Part shown: positions 1-8,698 of the stretch, one piece after another
Numbering within the stretch: position 1 is the first letter of the stretch
Layout: every line of letters starts with the position of its first letter
Source: Campylobacteraceae bacterium
GTDB taxonomy: Bacteria > Campylobacterota > Campylobacteria > Campylobacterales > Campylobacteraceae
DNA length: 64,000 nt
Direction of reading: 5' to 3'
NCBI GenBank assembly: GCA_900753405.1
Contig: CAADYZ010000012.1
Location: forward strand, 62,001 to 126,000
Translations under genes and position numbers: made by a program
The notes under the pieces: model-generated
Told to the model about the DNA's origin: nothing
Database searches by the model: none
Seen by the model: only the letters and a program-made list of their open reading frames with translations

Positions 1-1
1 C

Positions 2-394
2 ACGGTTGCGAATGTGAAGTCGATTTTTAACAAAAACGGCGGTGAGCTTCTGCCGAGCGGGAGTTTGAGCTTTATGTTTGCAAGAAAGGCAGTTTTTGAG
101 ACTTCGGCGTTTGAGGGGGATGTCGAGGAATTGGAGCTTAACCTCATAGACGCGGGACTTGAAGAGCTAAGTGCGGGTGAAAACGGGCTTGTGATCACGG
201 GTGGTTACGAGAGTTTTGGCACGCTTAGCCACGCGATCGAAGCTGCTGGACTTAGCATCCAAAGCGGCAAGTTGCAGTTTGTGCCAAACACGACAATCAC
301 ACTTGACGAGGCGGCACTTAGCGAGGCGGAGAAGTTGATCGACAAGCTTGAAGATGATGATGATGTTCAAGCGGTTTATACGAACATCGAGTAG
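2..394 (+). CDS. yebC: YebC/PmpR-family DNA-binding regulator, C-terminal part
   Basis: The reading frame is open at the left edge, so about 130 C-terminal residues remain of a protein usually near 235-240 residues; the N-terminal DNA-binding part is lost. The start of the fragment (NVKSIFNKNGGELLPSGSLS followed by FMF) is the typical YebC 'IFxKxGGxLxxxGSVxxxF' stretch, and the frame ends in the usual acidic tail (LEDDDDVQAVYTNIE). YebC proteins are cytoplasmic three-domain proteins described as transcriptional regulators or, more recently, as translation factors that help ribosomes through difficult sequences. The gene runs toward addA on the other strand; 450 bp of repeat-rich sequence separates them. 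No RBS or promoter can be judged because the 5' end is outside. Confidence 0.9.
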   Translation, partial: TVANVKSIFNKNGGELLPSGSLSFMFARKAVFETSAFEGDVEELELNLIDAGLEELSAGENGLVITGGYESFGTLSHAIEAAGLSIQSGKLQFVPNTTITLDEAALSEAEKLIDKLEDDDDVQAVYTNIE

Positions 395-848
395 GGCGGT
401 CGCAGCGGCTAGTTGTGGCGAGACTTGGTTTAGCGGAGTTTTGAGACACGAAATTAGGCGGGCTTGATTACGGCGAGTTGTCAAACTAAATTCGGTTTTG
501 ACAACTCCGCACAAAACCGCCAAAACCGAATTTAACAATTTTGCTTCACTTTAAAACTGCAAAAACCAAATTTGACTTTTAAACTCAAAAACGCAAACCG
601 ACTTTAATTTTCAGCGACAAATGTGTAAAAACCAAATTTGAATTTGACAATTTTATTTATTTCAAAAAACGCAAATCGAATTTTAATTTTCAACAGCAGC
701 CGCCAAAACTGAATTTAAATTCGTCCGCTCAGTGTTCAAGCTCAAATTCGGTTTTTGCAATTTAACAAAATGTAAAAATCAAATTCGATTTTAACAACTT
801 TGCTTTACACAACCACCAAACCAAATTCGCGCTCGCGACAATCGCTAC
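395..848. repeat. Gene-free convergent region packed with the dispersed RAATTY repeat
   Basis: This is the gap between the 3' ends of yebC and addA. No convincing gene is present. It holds about seven copies of the window-wide repeat: 488-504, 521-538, 558-575, 623-653, 702-717 (degenerate), 741-763 and 772-797. Copies 487-500 and 521-534 face each other and form a 14-bp perfect inverted repeat around a 20-nt loop, a plausible bidirectional terminator. Between copies the sequence is AT-rich with poly-A/T stretches. It is the densest array of the element in the window. Confidence 0.8.
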
Positions 849-3743
849 TTAGAGGTAGATAAGCCACGGCGAGATCCGTTTGTCTGGGAAAAACTGCGTC
901 AAAACCTGAGCGTAACGCAAAACTTGCTTACTGTGGTCTTTGTGTTTTGCCCCACTTTTGTAGTCCAAAACCAAAACTTCGTCCGCCTTCTCCACAACCG
1001 CGTCAAACCGCAACAACTCGCCCTCAAACACGCACGAAAACTCGCTCAAAACCCGCACCGCTCCGCGCAAAAACTGCTGAAACTGCGGAGTTTGCACCAA
1101 CGCCTCCGCCCGTTTGCAAACCGCCTCCAACTCATCCTCAAAAAGCTTCGCCCCAAACGCAGTAAAAACCGCCTCTTTTGCAAGAGTTGTGTCTGAAAAG
1201 TCACCACACATCTGCAAAAAGTAGTGCAACGCGTCACCAAGCTGATTTGCCTCAGTGAGTGAGTGAGCGAGGTTTTCTTCACTGCTTAAATCAAGCACTC
1301 GCACCTCAACCGCGCCTTGTTTTGCGCCAAAGCCACCCTTCGTCTGCTCGCTTAGGCTTAAAAATTTCTGCCGCCCAGTTAGCACAAAGCCTTCCGCAAC
1401 GCTTGGTGAGTAGCCTTCCGCAATGCTTGGCGTCTGCGGCTGCGAGCTTTGCTCCTCCCTTGCCTCTTTTTGTCTTAAAACCTCGCCTCTTTCTTGCGGC
1501 TGCAAACCAAGATCTTTAAAGCGGCTAGCCCCGCCCTCTTTTTCGATGACGCAAAGCCCGATTTTGGCGCGCGTGAAGGCGACATAAGCCACATTTAGCT
1601 TCTCTTGCGCGTCCCGCCTCTCTTTTAGATCTTTGATCTCGCGCCACTGCGGGACGAGTTTGAGCTCTTTGTTGTTTAACCGCAGGTCGATCCGCCACTG
1701 CGCGTTTAGCTCGTGCAAAAACTGCTTGTCGCCTGAATCTTTCCTGTCGTTGTCAAGGACGATGACATAGTCGTATTGCAACCCTTTACTTTTGTGAATA
1801 GTCATCACCTTCACGCAGCCCGCGCCCTCTTTTGTTGGCAGGAAATACTCCTGACTAGGCACAGCGCACTCAAAAAGCGTGGCAAAAATGTCTTTTTGCG
1901 CTGAGGCGATCGCACAAAACTGCAAAATTTTTGGCTCGCCAACCTCCAAACTAAGCTTTTTGCACGCCGCCGTCACGCAACCAAGCGCGTCTGCCGCCTC
2001 CGCCTCACGCGGCTTGTCAAAAAGCTCAAAGCGCCGCATCTTCTCCCACAACGCCAACCCCTGCCAACCCTCGCCAAACACCTCGTCTCTGCACTCTTGC
2101 AGCCGTCTTGCTTCCAAAAATTCCATCACCCTTTGTGCCGCTTTTAGGTCACGCAAAAACCACCACCGCAGCAGCCCGATGAGCAAAAAGACGCTCTTTT
2201 CTTCAAAAAGCAGCCCTTCGCCCTCGCCAAACGCCTTCACGCCCGCAGTTTCAAGCTGCTCGCACACGCTTTTAATGACCTTGTTCTTCCAGCAAAGCAC
2301 GGCGATCTGCTCAGGTTTAATGCCGTTTTCAAGCCAAATTCGAATTTGACTAAGCGCCGCCTCAGCCAATTTCTCATCTTTGGCGATCCTCCTCACCTCG
2401 ACAAAGCCCTCCGCCTCCTTGACCGCCTTTTGCGCCTCGTAGTTTTCGTATTTTGCTCCAAAAAGTTCATTCACAAACTCGACAATCTTCCTCGCACTGC
2501 GGAAATTTTCTTTCAGCGAAACCTGCTCGACTTCGTGGATCGCGCCGACTTTGTCGAAAATCTCCGACTGCGAGCCGCGGAAGCGGTAGATGCTCTGTTT
2601 TGTGTCACCAACATAAAAAAAGCTGCCGAGGTTCTTGCTCTGCCCAACGCCGCTTAACGCCTCGTCGATCAGCGGTTTTACGATCTCGTATTGCTCTAAA
2701 TTCGCGTCTTGAAACTCGTCTATCAAAATGTGTTCGATCCGTGCGTCTAGTCGAAAATAAATCAGCTCTTTGAGGTCGTTTTCTTGCGTGATTTCATACG
2801 CGAAATTCTCAACATCCTTAAACCCAATCTTCCCAAGCGCGCTAATCGCCTCCAACCTCGCCTCTTTGTAGGTCGTCACAAGCCGTTTTAAGCCGTTGAT
2901 TTTGTAGCTTTCAAGCACAAGAAGGTAGCTCACAAGCTCCTCTTTTAGCTCGCCCAAAAGCCGCCACCACTCCTGCGGTGGCTCGTTTTGTTTGAAGTAG
3001 CGCGCGGATTTCTCCTCTAAGTAAGTAAGCGTTGCGACCAAAGACTCTAAATCGTCTTTATTAAACCTGCGATAATATTCTTTTTCGTTCAACAATTTAA
3101 AATCAAATTTGATTTGCGCAAGTTGGTTTTTGACCTCAACTGCTCGCTTCAAAGTCGGCATTACTTTTGTTGCAAGCGGCGGATAATTAATCTTCAACTC
3201 GTTTAAACTAGCGATATTAATCAAGTTTTTAAAGATATCGTCAGCGTCGTTGTCAAACTCCTTGACAAACCGCGCAAACTCCCTCAGCTCGCCCTTTTGT
3301 CGCAACTTTTTTAAAAACATCTCCTTAGTCTTAACGCCGATCTCCGAGCCTAGTGCAAGAGTCGGGCTAAGCCCTTTGTGCATACTAAATTTGCGTAAAA
3401 TCTGCGTGAAAAAGGCGTCAAATGTCATCACGCGAAAAGAGGCGTTCAAAAACTCCTCGCGCCTGCTTTCAAGCCGCGTCAAAACCTCCTCTTGCGTTAA
3501 ACCTAACACCTCGCAAAGTGTCTTAAACTCGCCTTCGCACTCGTGCGGCGTTAGCAGGATTTTCAAAATCCTCTCCTTCATCTCCTTTGTCGCCGCGTTT
3601 GTGAAGGTAAGGGCGAGAATTTTTGAAATGTCCGTTGGGCTTTTGCCATCCACCCCGCCAACCACCAACGCAGCAAACCGAACCGCCAAGTTGAAGGTTT
3701 TTCCGCTGCCCGCACTCGCTTTCATCGCCAATTTAGCTTTCAT
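849..3743 (-). CDS. addA: AddA-type helicase-nuclease (RecB-like subunit)
   Basis: About 964 residues. AddA is the UvrD-like 3'-5' motor and one nuclease of the AddAB complex, which processes double-strand breaks to load RecA. Visible in order: Walker A ASAGSGKT (residues 9-16), ILIDEFQD Walker B near residue 340, GDTKQSIYRFRG, the late helicase motifs MTIHKSKGLQYDYVIV and YVAFTRAK, then a C-terminal PD-(D/E)XK nuclease core, FDAVVEKADEVLVLDYKSG, near residue 910-928. The frame opens at 3761, but the ATG at 3743 is preceded by GAGGAAGAAA and is preferred; it overlaps the end of addB by 11 bp, so the pair should be translationally coupled. Two copies of the dispersed repeat lie inside the gene (about 2335 and 3107), the latter read as QIKFDF. 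Confidence 0.9.
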   Translation of the reverse strand: MKAKLAMKASAGSGKTFNLAVRFAALVVGGVDGKSPTDISKILALTFTNAATKEMKERILKILLTPHECEGEFKTLCEVLGLTQEEVLTRLESRREEFLNASFRVMTFDAFFTQILRKFSMHKGLSPTLALGSEIGVKTKEMFLKKLRQKGELREFARFVKEFDNDADDIFKNLINIASLNELKINYPPLATKVMPTLKRAVEVKNQLAQIKFDFKLLNEKEYYRRFNKDDLESLVATLTYLEEKSARYFKQNEPPQEWWRLLGELKEELVSYLLVLESYKINGLKRLVTTYKEARLEAISALGKIGFKDVENFAYEITQENDLKELIYFRLDARIEHILIDEFQDANLEQYEIVKPLIDEALSGVGQSKNLGSFFYVGDTKQSIYRFRGSQSEIFDKVGAIHEVEQVSLKENFRSARKIVEFVNELFGAKYENYEAQKAVKEAEGFVEVRRIAKDEKLAEAALSQIRIWLENGIKPEQIAVLCWKNKVIKSVCEQLETAGVKAFGEGEGLLFEEKSVFLLIGLLRWWFLRDLKAAQRVMEFLEARRLQECRDEVFGEGWQGLALWEKMRRFELFDKPREAEAADALGCVTAACKKLSLEVGEPKILQFCAIASAQKDIFATLFECAVPSQEYFLPTKEGAGCVKVMTIHKSKGLQYDYVIVLDNDRKDSGDKQFLHELNAQWRIDLRLNNKELKLVPQWREIKDLKERRDAQEKLNVAYVAFTRAKIGLCVIEKEGGASRFKDLGLQPQERGEVLRQKEAREEQSSQPQTPSIAEGYSPSVAEGFVLTGRQKFLSLSEQTKGGFGAKQGAVEVRVLDLSSEENLAHSLTEANQLGDALHYFLQMCGDFSDTTLAKEAVFTAFGAKLFEDELEAVCKRAEALVQTPQFQQFLRGAVRVLSEFSCVFEGELLRFDAVVEKADEVLVLDYKSGAKHKDHSKQVLRYAQVLTQFFPDKRISPWLIYL

Positions 3744-6252
3744 TTTCTTCCTCGTTTTCATCCCCGTTTTTTTGCGTTAGATACTCAAATTCCTTTAACG
3801 CCCAGCTTGTTGTTTGACATCTTTTGCACTTGCTGTTGTGCCTGATCATAACACCGTTTGCAAGCTGCTTTTTCGCCTCTGCTAAACGCTCGATGACGCT
3901 CTGTGTGGTGAGTTTGGTTTTTGGTACAACGACCTTACAGCCGCCGCGGTAAATCTGTAAAAACTCGCCTGCGACAACCGCTTCTTGCCCAACTTCGCTA
4001 CGCAAAAGCAGCTCGTAAAAGGCAAGTTGAGCTGACTTGTCATTTGCTTTCCCTGTTTTGAAGTCGAGGATGCGAAATTCCCGCGCGCCACCACTTTCTT
4101 TTACTAAAATGCAGTCAATCGTCCCCTCCAAACAAAACTCGCCCTCATCCACCAAAACGCCCTTAAACACCTTTTCACACGCAAAAACGCTAAACTCTTG
4201 TAGATATTCATTTAACTTCTTCGCCACATCTTCAAGCCCGCAGACAAAGCACTCGACCTCAAACTCATCCACCCCTGCCGCCTTCGCTTTTTGGCGAAAA
4301 GCTGCCTCCAACCGCTGGGCTTCAAGGCGTTTTGGACTCTCTTGCAACGCCTCTTGCAAAACCTCGTGAGCGACTAAGCCGATTGTCAAAAACTCTTTTT
4401 CGTTCTCAAAAAGCTTGCCGTTGCCGATTCGCGCTTTGTATTTGTAAAAATATTCCAACTTACACTCTTCATAGCAGTTAAAACGGCTGTATGAGATCGG
4501 CAGTTTTCCGTCCTTGCCAAACAAGTCCGCCGAAGTTAGCGCGCCAAATTCGAATTTGATATTTTCCACCTCCTTGTCAGCCTCGTTTGGGCTCAGCAGC
4601 AACCTCTCAAACGCCTCTTCGTTCGCCTCTTGCTTGACTAAATTTAGCTGCGTAGCAAACCGACTAGGCATCTTCTGGCTGTTTTCCACACACGCGATCC
4701 TCACCACGCTAGCTTGCCGCAAAACTCGGGCGTAAAAACTGCGTTGCAAATTCTCACGATCCTCGTGCAAAATCATCCCCGACTTCCGCCGAATCGCCTC
4801 GTTTAAAAACAGCTCGCCTTCGACCTTCGTTGGGACGACTTCGTCGTTAAAATCAACGATCACCACCCCTTCAAACGACATTCCGCGACTCTCCAAAACG
4901 CCCATAACGCTCACGCCGCCGCCTTGAAAGTCGTTTAGCGTCCGCCTCTTTAACAAGATGAGCAAAAGCGACACCAACTCGCTAACGCTAAACCTCTCGC
5001 TCGCTTTTCTTAGCAAAAACAGCGTCTCCTCCACCACACCAAACGCCATCTGCCGCACCTGCGTCTGCAACGGGTTTTCGCTCGCCTCCGCGTTTGCGAT
5101 GAGTGCTAAAACCAGCTCGCGAAACTCGCCAAAACTCAGCTTTTGCCGCCACGAGTTGGCAAGTTTTTTTAACGCCTCTTGCGGGCAGCTGCTAAGCTGG
5201 CTGATGTGAATGTTTAAGCCAAAGTTTTTTTGCTTTACATACTCTTTCAAGCTGCCCGCGTCAAGCAGCTCTTTTAGCGCGTTAAAATTCTCTTCTAGCG
5301 CCGCGTAACACGCATTTAAAACCATAAACTCCCGCCGCCTCACAAAACTCACACCCATCGCAAAATTCAGCACCCGCTCTTGCTTGAAACCGCCGTTTTC
5401 ATCCAGCTTTAAAAGCAGTTCGCCAAACTTCTCGTCAGGCAAAATGACGGCGATTTTCTCAGGCGCGATCCCACGCAAAAGCATCTCATTAACGCTGTCA
5501 AAAACAAACGCATTTTGCGTCATCGGCTCGGCAAAACTCGTAAAAACAAGGTCATTTTGCGCCGCCTTCAACTGCCCCAAAACCCGCAACTGCTTAGTTT
5601 GCAACTGCGCTTCATAAACGCAATTCTCCCTAAGCGGCTGCGTAAAACCAAGCTTGTCTAACAATTTTTGCCGCAGTTTTAAGCTAAATTCGTCCGTTTC
5701 AAATTTGATTTTGACAACATTTGTTTGTGCGATTTGCTGCAAAACTTCGCACTCAAAACCGCTAAAAATTCCGTCTAAGTAAAACTCGATCTCCTCTTCT
5801 AAAAAGGGGTGATTTACCTCCCAGCGCGGCGGGATCGCATCGTAAAATCCGTTTTTTTCAAGTAGTTTGTCGTAGCTTTTAAAAAGCTCGTCTAAAATGG
5901 CAAAATGCTCGTCAAATTCGGCGTTGAGGTCGTTTGTTTTGAGCGTTTTGGCGGTGATATTTTCGCCTTTTAACTCCTGACGCATCGCAAAAATGTAGCC
6001 GCCGTTGTTTAAAAAAGAGAAAAATTCGCGTGGAATTTCGCGTAGTTTGACGCTGTTTTTCACGCTCAAAACCGCCTCTTGCATCAGCACCACACGCGTG
6101 ATCTCATCAACTCTTCTTAGCCCTTTGGAGACGATCGCGGAGGCGAAAAAGTCGCTTAGCGTAAGGCAAACGGGTGGAAGCTTGGTTGGAAATTCTGTGT
6201 AAAACTCGTTTAAAAAATTCTTTGCACTTCTAGCAGTGGAGAAGACTTTCAT
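3733..6252 (-). CDS. addB: AddB-type nuclease subunit of AddAB
   Basis: 839 residues, shorter than the roughly 1150 of Bacillus AddB but in the range of epsilonproteobacterial forms. It partners AddA in end resection and holds the second nuclease. The C-terminal nuclease domain is clear: SYSRFNCYEECKLEYFYKYK near residue 590, FRILDFKTG near residue 727, then KCKRCQ near residue 807. Firmicute AddB proteins bind an Fe-S cluster with one Cys before the nuclease core and a CxxCxxxxxC motif after it; here only CxxC is visible after the core, with two Cys (NCYEEC) before it, so cluster ligation may differ. The helicase-like N-terminal part has no Walker A that I recognise. Dispersed-repeat copies at about 4549 and 5697 read as IKFEFG and VKIKFETDEF. 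Upstream are only 55 bp to nspC. Confidence 0.85.
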   Translation of the reverse strand: MKVFSTARSAKNFLNEFYTEFPTKLPPVCLTLSDFFASAIVSKGLRRVDEITRVVLMQEAVLSVKNSVKLREIPREFFSFLNNGGYIFAMRQELKGENITAKTLKTNDLNAEFDEHFAILDELFKSYDKLLEKNGFYDAIPPRWEVNHPFLEEEIEFYLDGIFSGFECEVLQQIAQTNVVKIKFETDEFSLKLRQKLLDKLGFTQPLRENCVYEAQLQTKQLRVLGQLKAAQNDLVFTSFAEPMTQNAFVFDSVNEMLLRGIAPEKIAVILPDEKFGELLLKLDENGGFKQERVLNFAMGVSFVRRREFMVLNACYAALEENFNALKELLDAGSLKEYVKQKNFGLNIHISQLSSCPQEALKKLANSWRQKLSFGEFRELVLALIANAEASENPLQTQVRQMAFGVVEETLFLLRKASERFSVSELVSLLLILLKRRTLNDFQGGGVSVMGVLESRGMSFEGVVIVDFNDEVVPTKVEGELFLNEAIRRKSGMILHEDRENLQRSFYARVLRQASVVRIACVENSQKMPSRFATQLNLVKQEANEEAFERLLLSPNEADKEVENIKFEFGALTSADLFGKDGKLPISYSRFNCYEECKLEYFYKYKARIGNGKLFENEKEFLTIGLVAHEVLQEALQESPKRLEAQRLEAAFRQKAKAAGVDEFEVECFVCGLEDVAKKLNEYLQEFSVFACEKVFKGVLVDEGEFCLEGTIDCILVKESGGAREFRILDFKTGKANDKSAQLAFYELLLRSEVGQEAVVAGEFLQIYRGGCKVVVPKTKLTTQSVIERLAEAKKQLANGVMIRHNSKCKRCQTTSWALKEFEYLTQKNGDENEEENES

Positions 6253-6289
6253 TTTCTGCCTTTTGTGAAATTATGTCGCCGCTAGAATT

Positions 6290-6310
6290 TGTCAAAACCG
6301 AATTTGACTA
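6290..6310 (-). repeat. Dispersed-repeat copy fused to the nspC stop codon
   Basis: On the minus strand this reads TAGTCAAATTCGGTTTTGAC; its TAG is the stop codon of nspC (6308-6310). The same arrangement recurs at four other gene ends in the window. Confidence 0.8.
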
Positions 6311-7471
6311 ATTCCTGCGGGCATATTCGTCATAATCAAACTCACGCACCAGCCTCACCGTCCCATCAAGCTCGATTTGCGCTAAATTTGGCAGCTTTAC
6401 GCCGTTGAATGTGTTGTTTTTGACGATCGTGTAGTGGATTTGGTCTTCAAAAATGACGCGGTCGCCGACCTTTAACGCCTCTTTGAAGTAGTAGTTTGGC
6501 TCGCCCGCTTCAACGCCGACAATGTCGCCAGCAAGGCAGGTCGCTCCGCCAAAGAGACACTCAAACGCCCCTTCGCGCGGGGCAATTTCGCCGCGAATTT
6601 GCGGACGATACGGCATCAGCACCGTATCAGGCATATGACACTCGGGCGAGGCGTCTATGATGCAGATCGTCTTTTCGTTTTGCACGATGTCAAGCACTGA
6701 GGCGACAAGCGTGCCAGTCTGCCAGCCGACTGCTTCGCCGGGCTCTAAAATGACTTTTGTGTTGTGGCTGGCGCTAAAATCGCGGATCAAGCGACACAAA
6801 AGCGCGGTGTCGTAACCCTCTTTTGTGATGTGGTGTCCGCCTCCAAAATTCACCCATTTTAGCCCTCGCAAAAACTCGCCAAAGTCCCGCTCTACCGCCT
6901 CTAAGACGACCTTTAAGCTTTGCGCGCTCTCTTCGCACAGCGCGTGAAAATGCACGCCGTCAAGCAGCGAGAAAAGCTCCGCGTTTTCCTCGTTTTTAAG
7001 TGCTTCTTGCAACGCCTGCCTCGTCACGCCAAGCCGCGAAAACCTCCCGCAAGGGTTGTAAGCATCCACAGGCGAAAAGCTAGTCTGTGGGTTGAGCCGC
7101 ATGGCGATCTGCACGCCGCGAGTTTTAGCCTTTTTGCCAAAACGCGCAAGCTGCGAAAAACTGTTGAAGACGATGTGGTCTGAAAGCGTCAAAATCTCGT
7201 CAATCTCGCTTTCTTTAAACGCGGGCGAGTAGGTGCAAACCTGTTTAAAGCCGTGCTTGGCAGCATACCTCGCCTCGCCAAGCCCGCTGCAAGTCGCCCC
7301 GTCAAGCCTGCTCGCACAAAGCCCCATCGCCCCGCTAAACGCAAAGCCTTTCAACGCACACAAAACCTCGCAACCGCAAGACTGCGCAACAGCGTTTAGG
7401 GTTTGAAGGTTTTTGTCTAAAAGCCGCAGGTCGCAGAGGTAAAACGGCGTTTGTAAATCCTCAATTTTCAT
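6308..7471 (-). CDS. nspC: Carboxynorspermidine/carboxyspermidine decarboxylase
   Basis: 387 residues, the normal length for NspC. This PLP-dependent fold-type III decarboxylase converts carboxy(nor)spermidine to (nor)spermidine in the cytoplasm; in Campylobacter it completes spermidine synthesis from putrescine. Seen in sequence: MKIEDLQTPFYLCDLRLLD at the start, ALKGFAF with the PLP lysine, the Gly-rich SRLDGATCSGLGEA segment, YNPCGRFSRLGV, WVNFGGGHHI, ILEPGEAVGW, and the C-terminal catalytic-Cys region FGGATCLAGDIVG. The start overlaps the stop of the upstream gene by 11 bp. Together with aguA and aguB further right it gives an arginine/agmatine to putrescine to spermidine route without S-adenosylmethionine decarboxylase. 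The partner dehydrogenase is not in the window. Confidence 0.93.
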   Translation of the reverse strand: MKIEDLQTPFYLCDLRLLDKNLQTLNAVAQSCGCEVLCALKGFAFSGAMGLCASRLDGATCSGLGEARYAAKHGFKQVCTYSPAFKESEIDEILTLSDHIVFNSFSQLARFGKKAKTRGVQIAMRLNPQTSFSPVDAYNPCGRFSRLGVTRQALQEALKNEENAELFSLLDGVHFHALCEESAQSLKVVLEAVERDFGEFLRGLKWVNFGGGHHITKEGYDTALLCRLIRDFSASHNTKVILEPGEAVGWQTGTLVASVLDIVQNEKTICIIDASPECHMPDTVLMPYRPQIRGEIAPREGAFECLFGGATCLAGDIVGVEAGEPNYYFKEALKVGDRVIFEDQIHYTIVKNNTFNGVKLPNLAQIELDGTVRLVREFDYDEYARRN

Positions 7472-8171
7472 TCACAGTCCTCAACTTCTCAAAGCCAAAT
7501 TTCAACCCCTTTTTACCCAAAAAGCCGATCGTCCCCTTCAAACTCTCATCCAACACAAAGTTCGCCTCAAACTCGCCTTGCGCGCTTTTTACACGCACTT
7601 TTGCGCCGTTTGCAAGCTTGGCTGCGGCGGCAAAAAATCTCCCGCCTCGCAAGTCGCACTCGCCATTTTGGCTAAAAAATTCTGGCTTTGCGTGAGTGAA
7701 GATGACCGCGCCGTCAAAATTCTCTGCTTCGCCAAGTGTTGGCACAAAATCCTCATTTTGCTCCACGCAAACGCACTCGCCTGCGAGGTTTAAAATGTCA
7801 AAACCAAATTTGACTTGCAACGCGCGCAAAAGGGTTAAAACGCACTCATCCCCAACCTCAGGTGAGACGACAACCTTGTTAGTTTGCGCCAAAAACTCCA
7901 AAATTTCAGGCAGCTCCTCCTCGCCGACATTACTCTCAGCGCTCAAAAACCCAGTGTCCAACTCGCTAAACTTGCCGCCCAAAACCTCGCCACAAAGTAG
8001 TGCCACCACGAAAGCGACCGTTCCTGCTTCGCACCGCACAAACTTGCACTTATCAAATTTGGCTGCTAACGCCTCGTCATAAAGCGGTGAGATCGTGAGA
8101 AATTCCGCCTCTTTTGGCAGGCTAAACTCGCCTTGCAAAGAAAAAAGAGTCGAGAGGTTCAAAACTTTCAT
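7461..8171 (-). CDS. Unassigned protein translationally linked to nspC
   Basis: 236 residues. I do not recognise a family with certainty. It looks soluble: no signal peptide and no membrane segment. It is rich in Glu, Phe and Leu and has a Cys-containing stretch, CKFVRCEAGTVAFVVALLCG, near residues 42-60 and a segment LSAESNVGEEELPEI near residue 83; the C-terminal part (ANGAKVRVKSAQGEF, then LKGTIGFLGKKGLKFG) resembles in style the small beta-barrel end of molybdopterin oxidoreductases or NuoG-like proteins, which is an impression only. The start is preceded by AGTGAGATGAG. It lies 6 bp after one unassigned gene and overlaps nspC by 11 bp, so it is co-transcribed. One dispersed-repeat copy at about 7797 is read as VKFGFD. 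Confidence 0.75.
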   Translation of the reverse strand: MKVLNLSTLFSLQGEFSLPKEAEFLTISPLYDEALAAKFDKCKFVRCEAGTVAFVVALLCGEVLGGKFSELDTGFLSAESNVGEEELPEILEFLAQTNKVVVSPEVGDECVLTLLRALQVKFGFDILNLAGECVCVEQNEDFVPTLGEAENFDGAVIFTHAKPEFFSQNGECDLRGGRFFAAAAKLANGAKVRVKSAQGEFEANFVLDESLKGTIGFLGKKGLKFGFEKLRTVNEN

Positions 8172-8177
8172 CTCATC

Positions 8178-8624
8178 TCACTTTTTGTCATTTGGCAAAA
8201 TTGGCGTCCCCTCTGGTGCGCCGATCTGCCCTTGCGGTCCGACTACGCCCTTTGGTCCGACTTGCGACAAGTCTGCGCCGCGTCCGCTAAAACCGCGTTG
8301 TGCCGTAAGCTCGTCTCCGTCTTCAAAGACGCTTCCGCACTGCGTTGAGGCTTGTCCTTTGACGAGTTTGGCTTGGATGTTGCCAGTGTTGATCTTCACA
8401 TCTCCACAAACATCGCCCTCAACGCTCACGCTGCCAGTTTGCACACCGACATTTCGCGCGTTGCCGCGGACTTCGACATTACCAATCGGCAGCACCAAAT
8501 CCCCGCAATCTCCTTGAATCTCAAAGTTCATCGTAACGCAGTTTGGCGCGTCTTGCGTGGTAAATCGCAACAACTCATCTTGACTAAACTCTCTTACCAA
8601 CTCGCCGTTAATAAAAACTTTCAT
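8178..8624 (-). CDS. Unassigned protein with Gly/Val beta-repeats and a collagen-like tail
   Basis: About 148 residues from the ATG at 8624, which is preceded by AAAGGAGTGAGA; a longer frame opens at 8657 but lacks an RBS. The N-terminus (MKVFINGELVREFSQDELLR) looks like a small cytoplasmic beta domain. Residues about 45-105 are a Gly/Val/Asn-rich series of short beta-like units (GNVEVRGNARNVGV, GSVSVEGDVCGDVKINTGN), resembling the repeat style of bactofilin-like or adhesin-like beta-solenoids. The tail contains GPKGVVGPQGQIGAPEG, near-collagenous Gly-X-Y triplets, and ends in Lys. No signal peptide is visible, so secretion is not supported. It is the first gene of the group with 7461-8171 and nspC. 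Function unknown. Confidence 0.75.
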   Translation of the reverse strand: MKVFINGELVREFSQDELLRFTTQDAPNCVTMNFEIQGDCGDLVLPIGNVEVRGNARNVGVQTGSVSVEGDVCGDVKINTGNIQAKLVKGQASTQCGSVFEDGDELTAQRGFSGRGADLSQVGPKGVVGPQGQIGAPEGTPILPNDKK

Positions 8625-8676
8625 TCTCACTCCTTTTTGCAAAAATGTTCCAACCACTCACTCAAAGCTAAATTGT

Positions 8677-8696
8677 CAAAATCAAATTTGATTTTG
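8677..8696. repeat. Palindromic dispersed-repeat copy after tkt
   Basis: A perfect 20-bp palindrome, CAAAATCAAATTTGATTTTG, starting 2 bp beyond the tkt stop codon. It can fold as a hairpin in tkt mRNA and may end or attenuate transcription before the next gene at 8624. It is a TTTG-type variant of the dispersed repeat. Confidence 0.65.
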
Positions 8697-8698
8697 GC

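Noticed and set aside
167..538. Minus-strand ORF antisense to yebC
   Set aside because: It lies opposite the conserved yebC frame, has no RBS, and its start overlaps coding sequence.
924..2773. Plus-strand ORFs opposite addA
   Set aside because: Pro/Ser/Arg-rich shadow frames opposite helicase and nuclease motifs.
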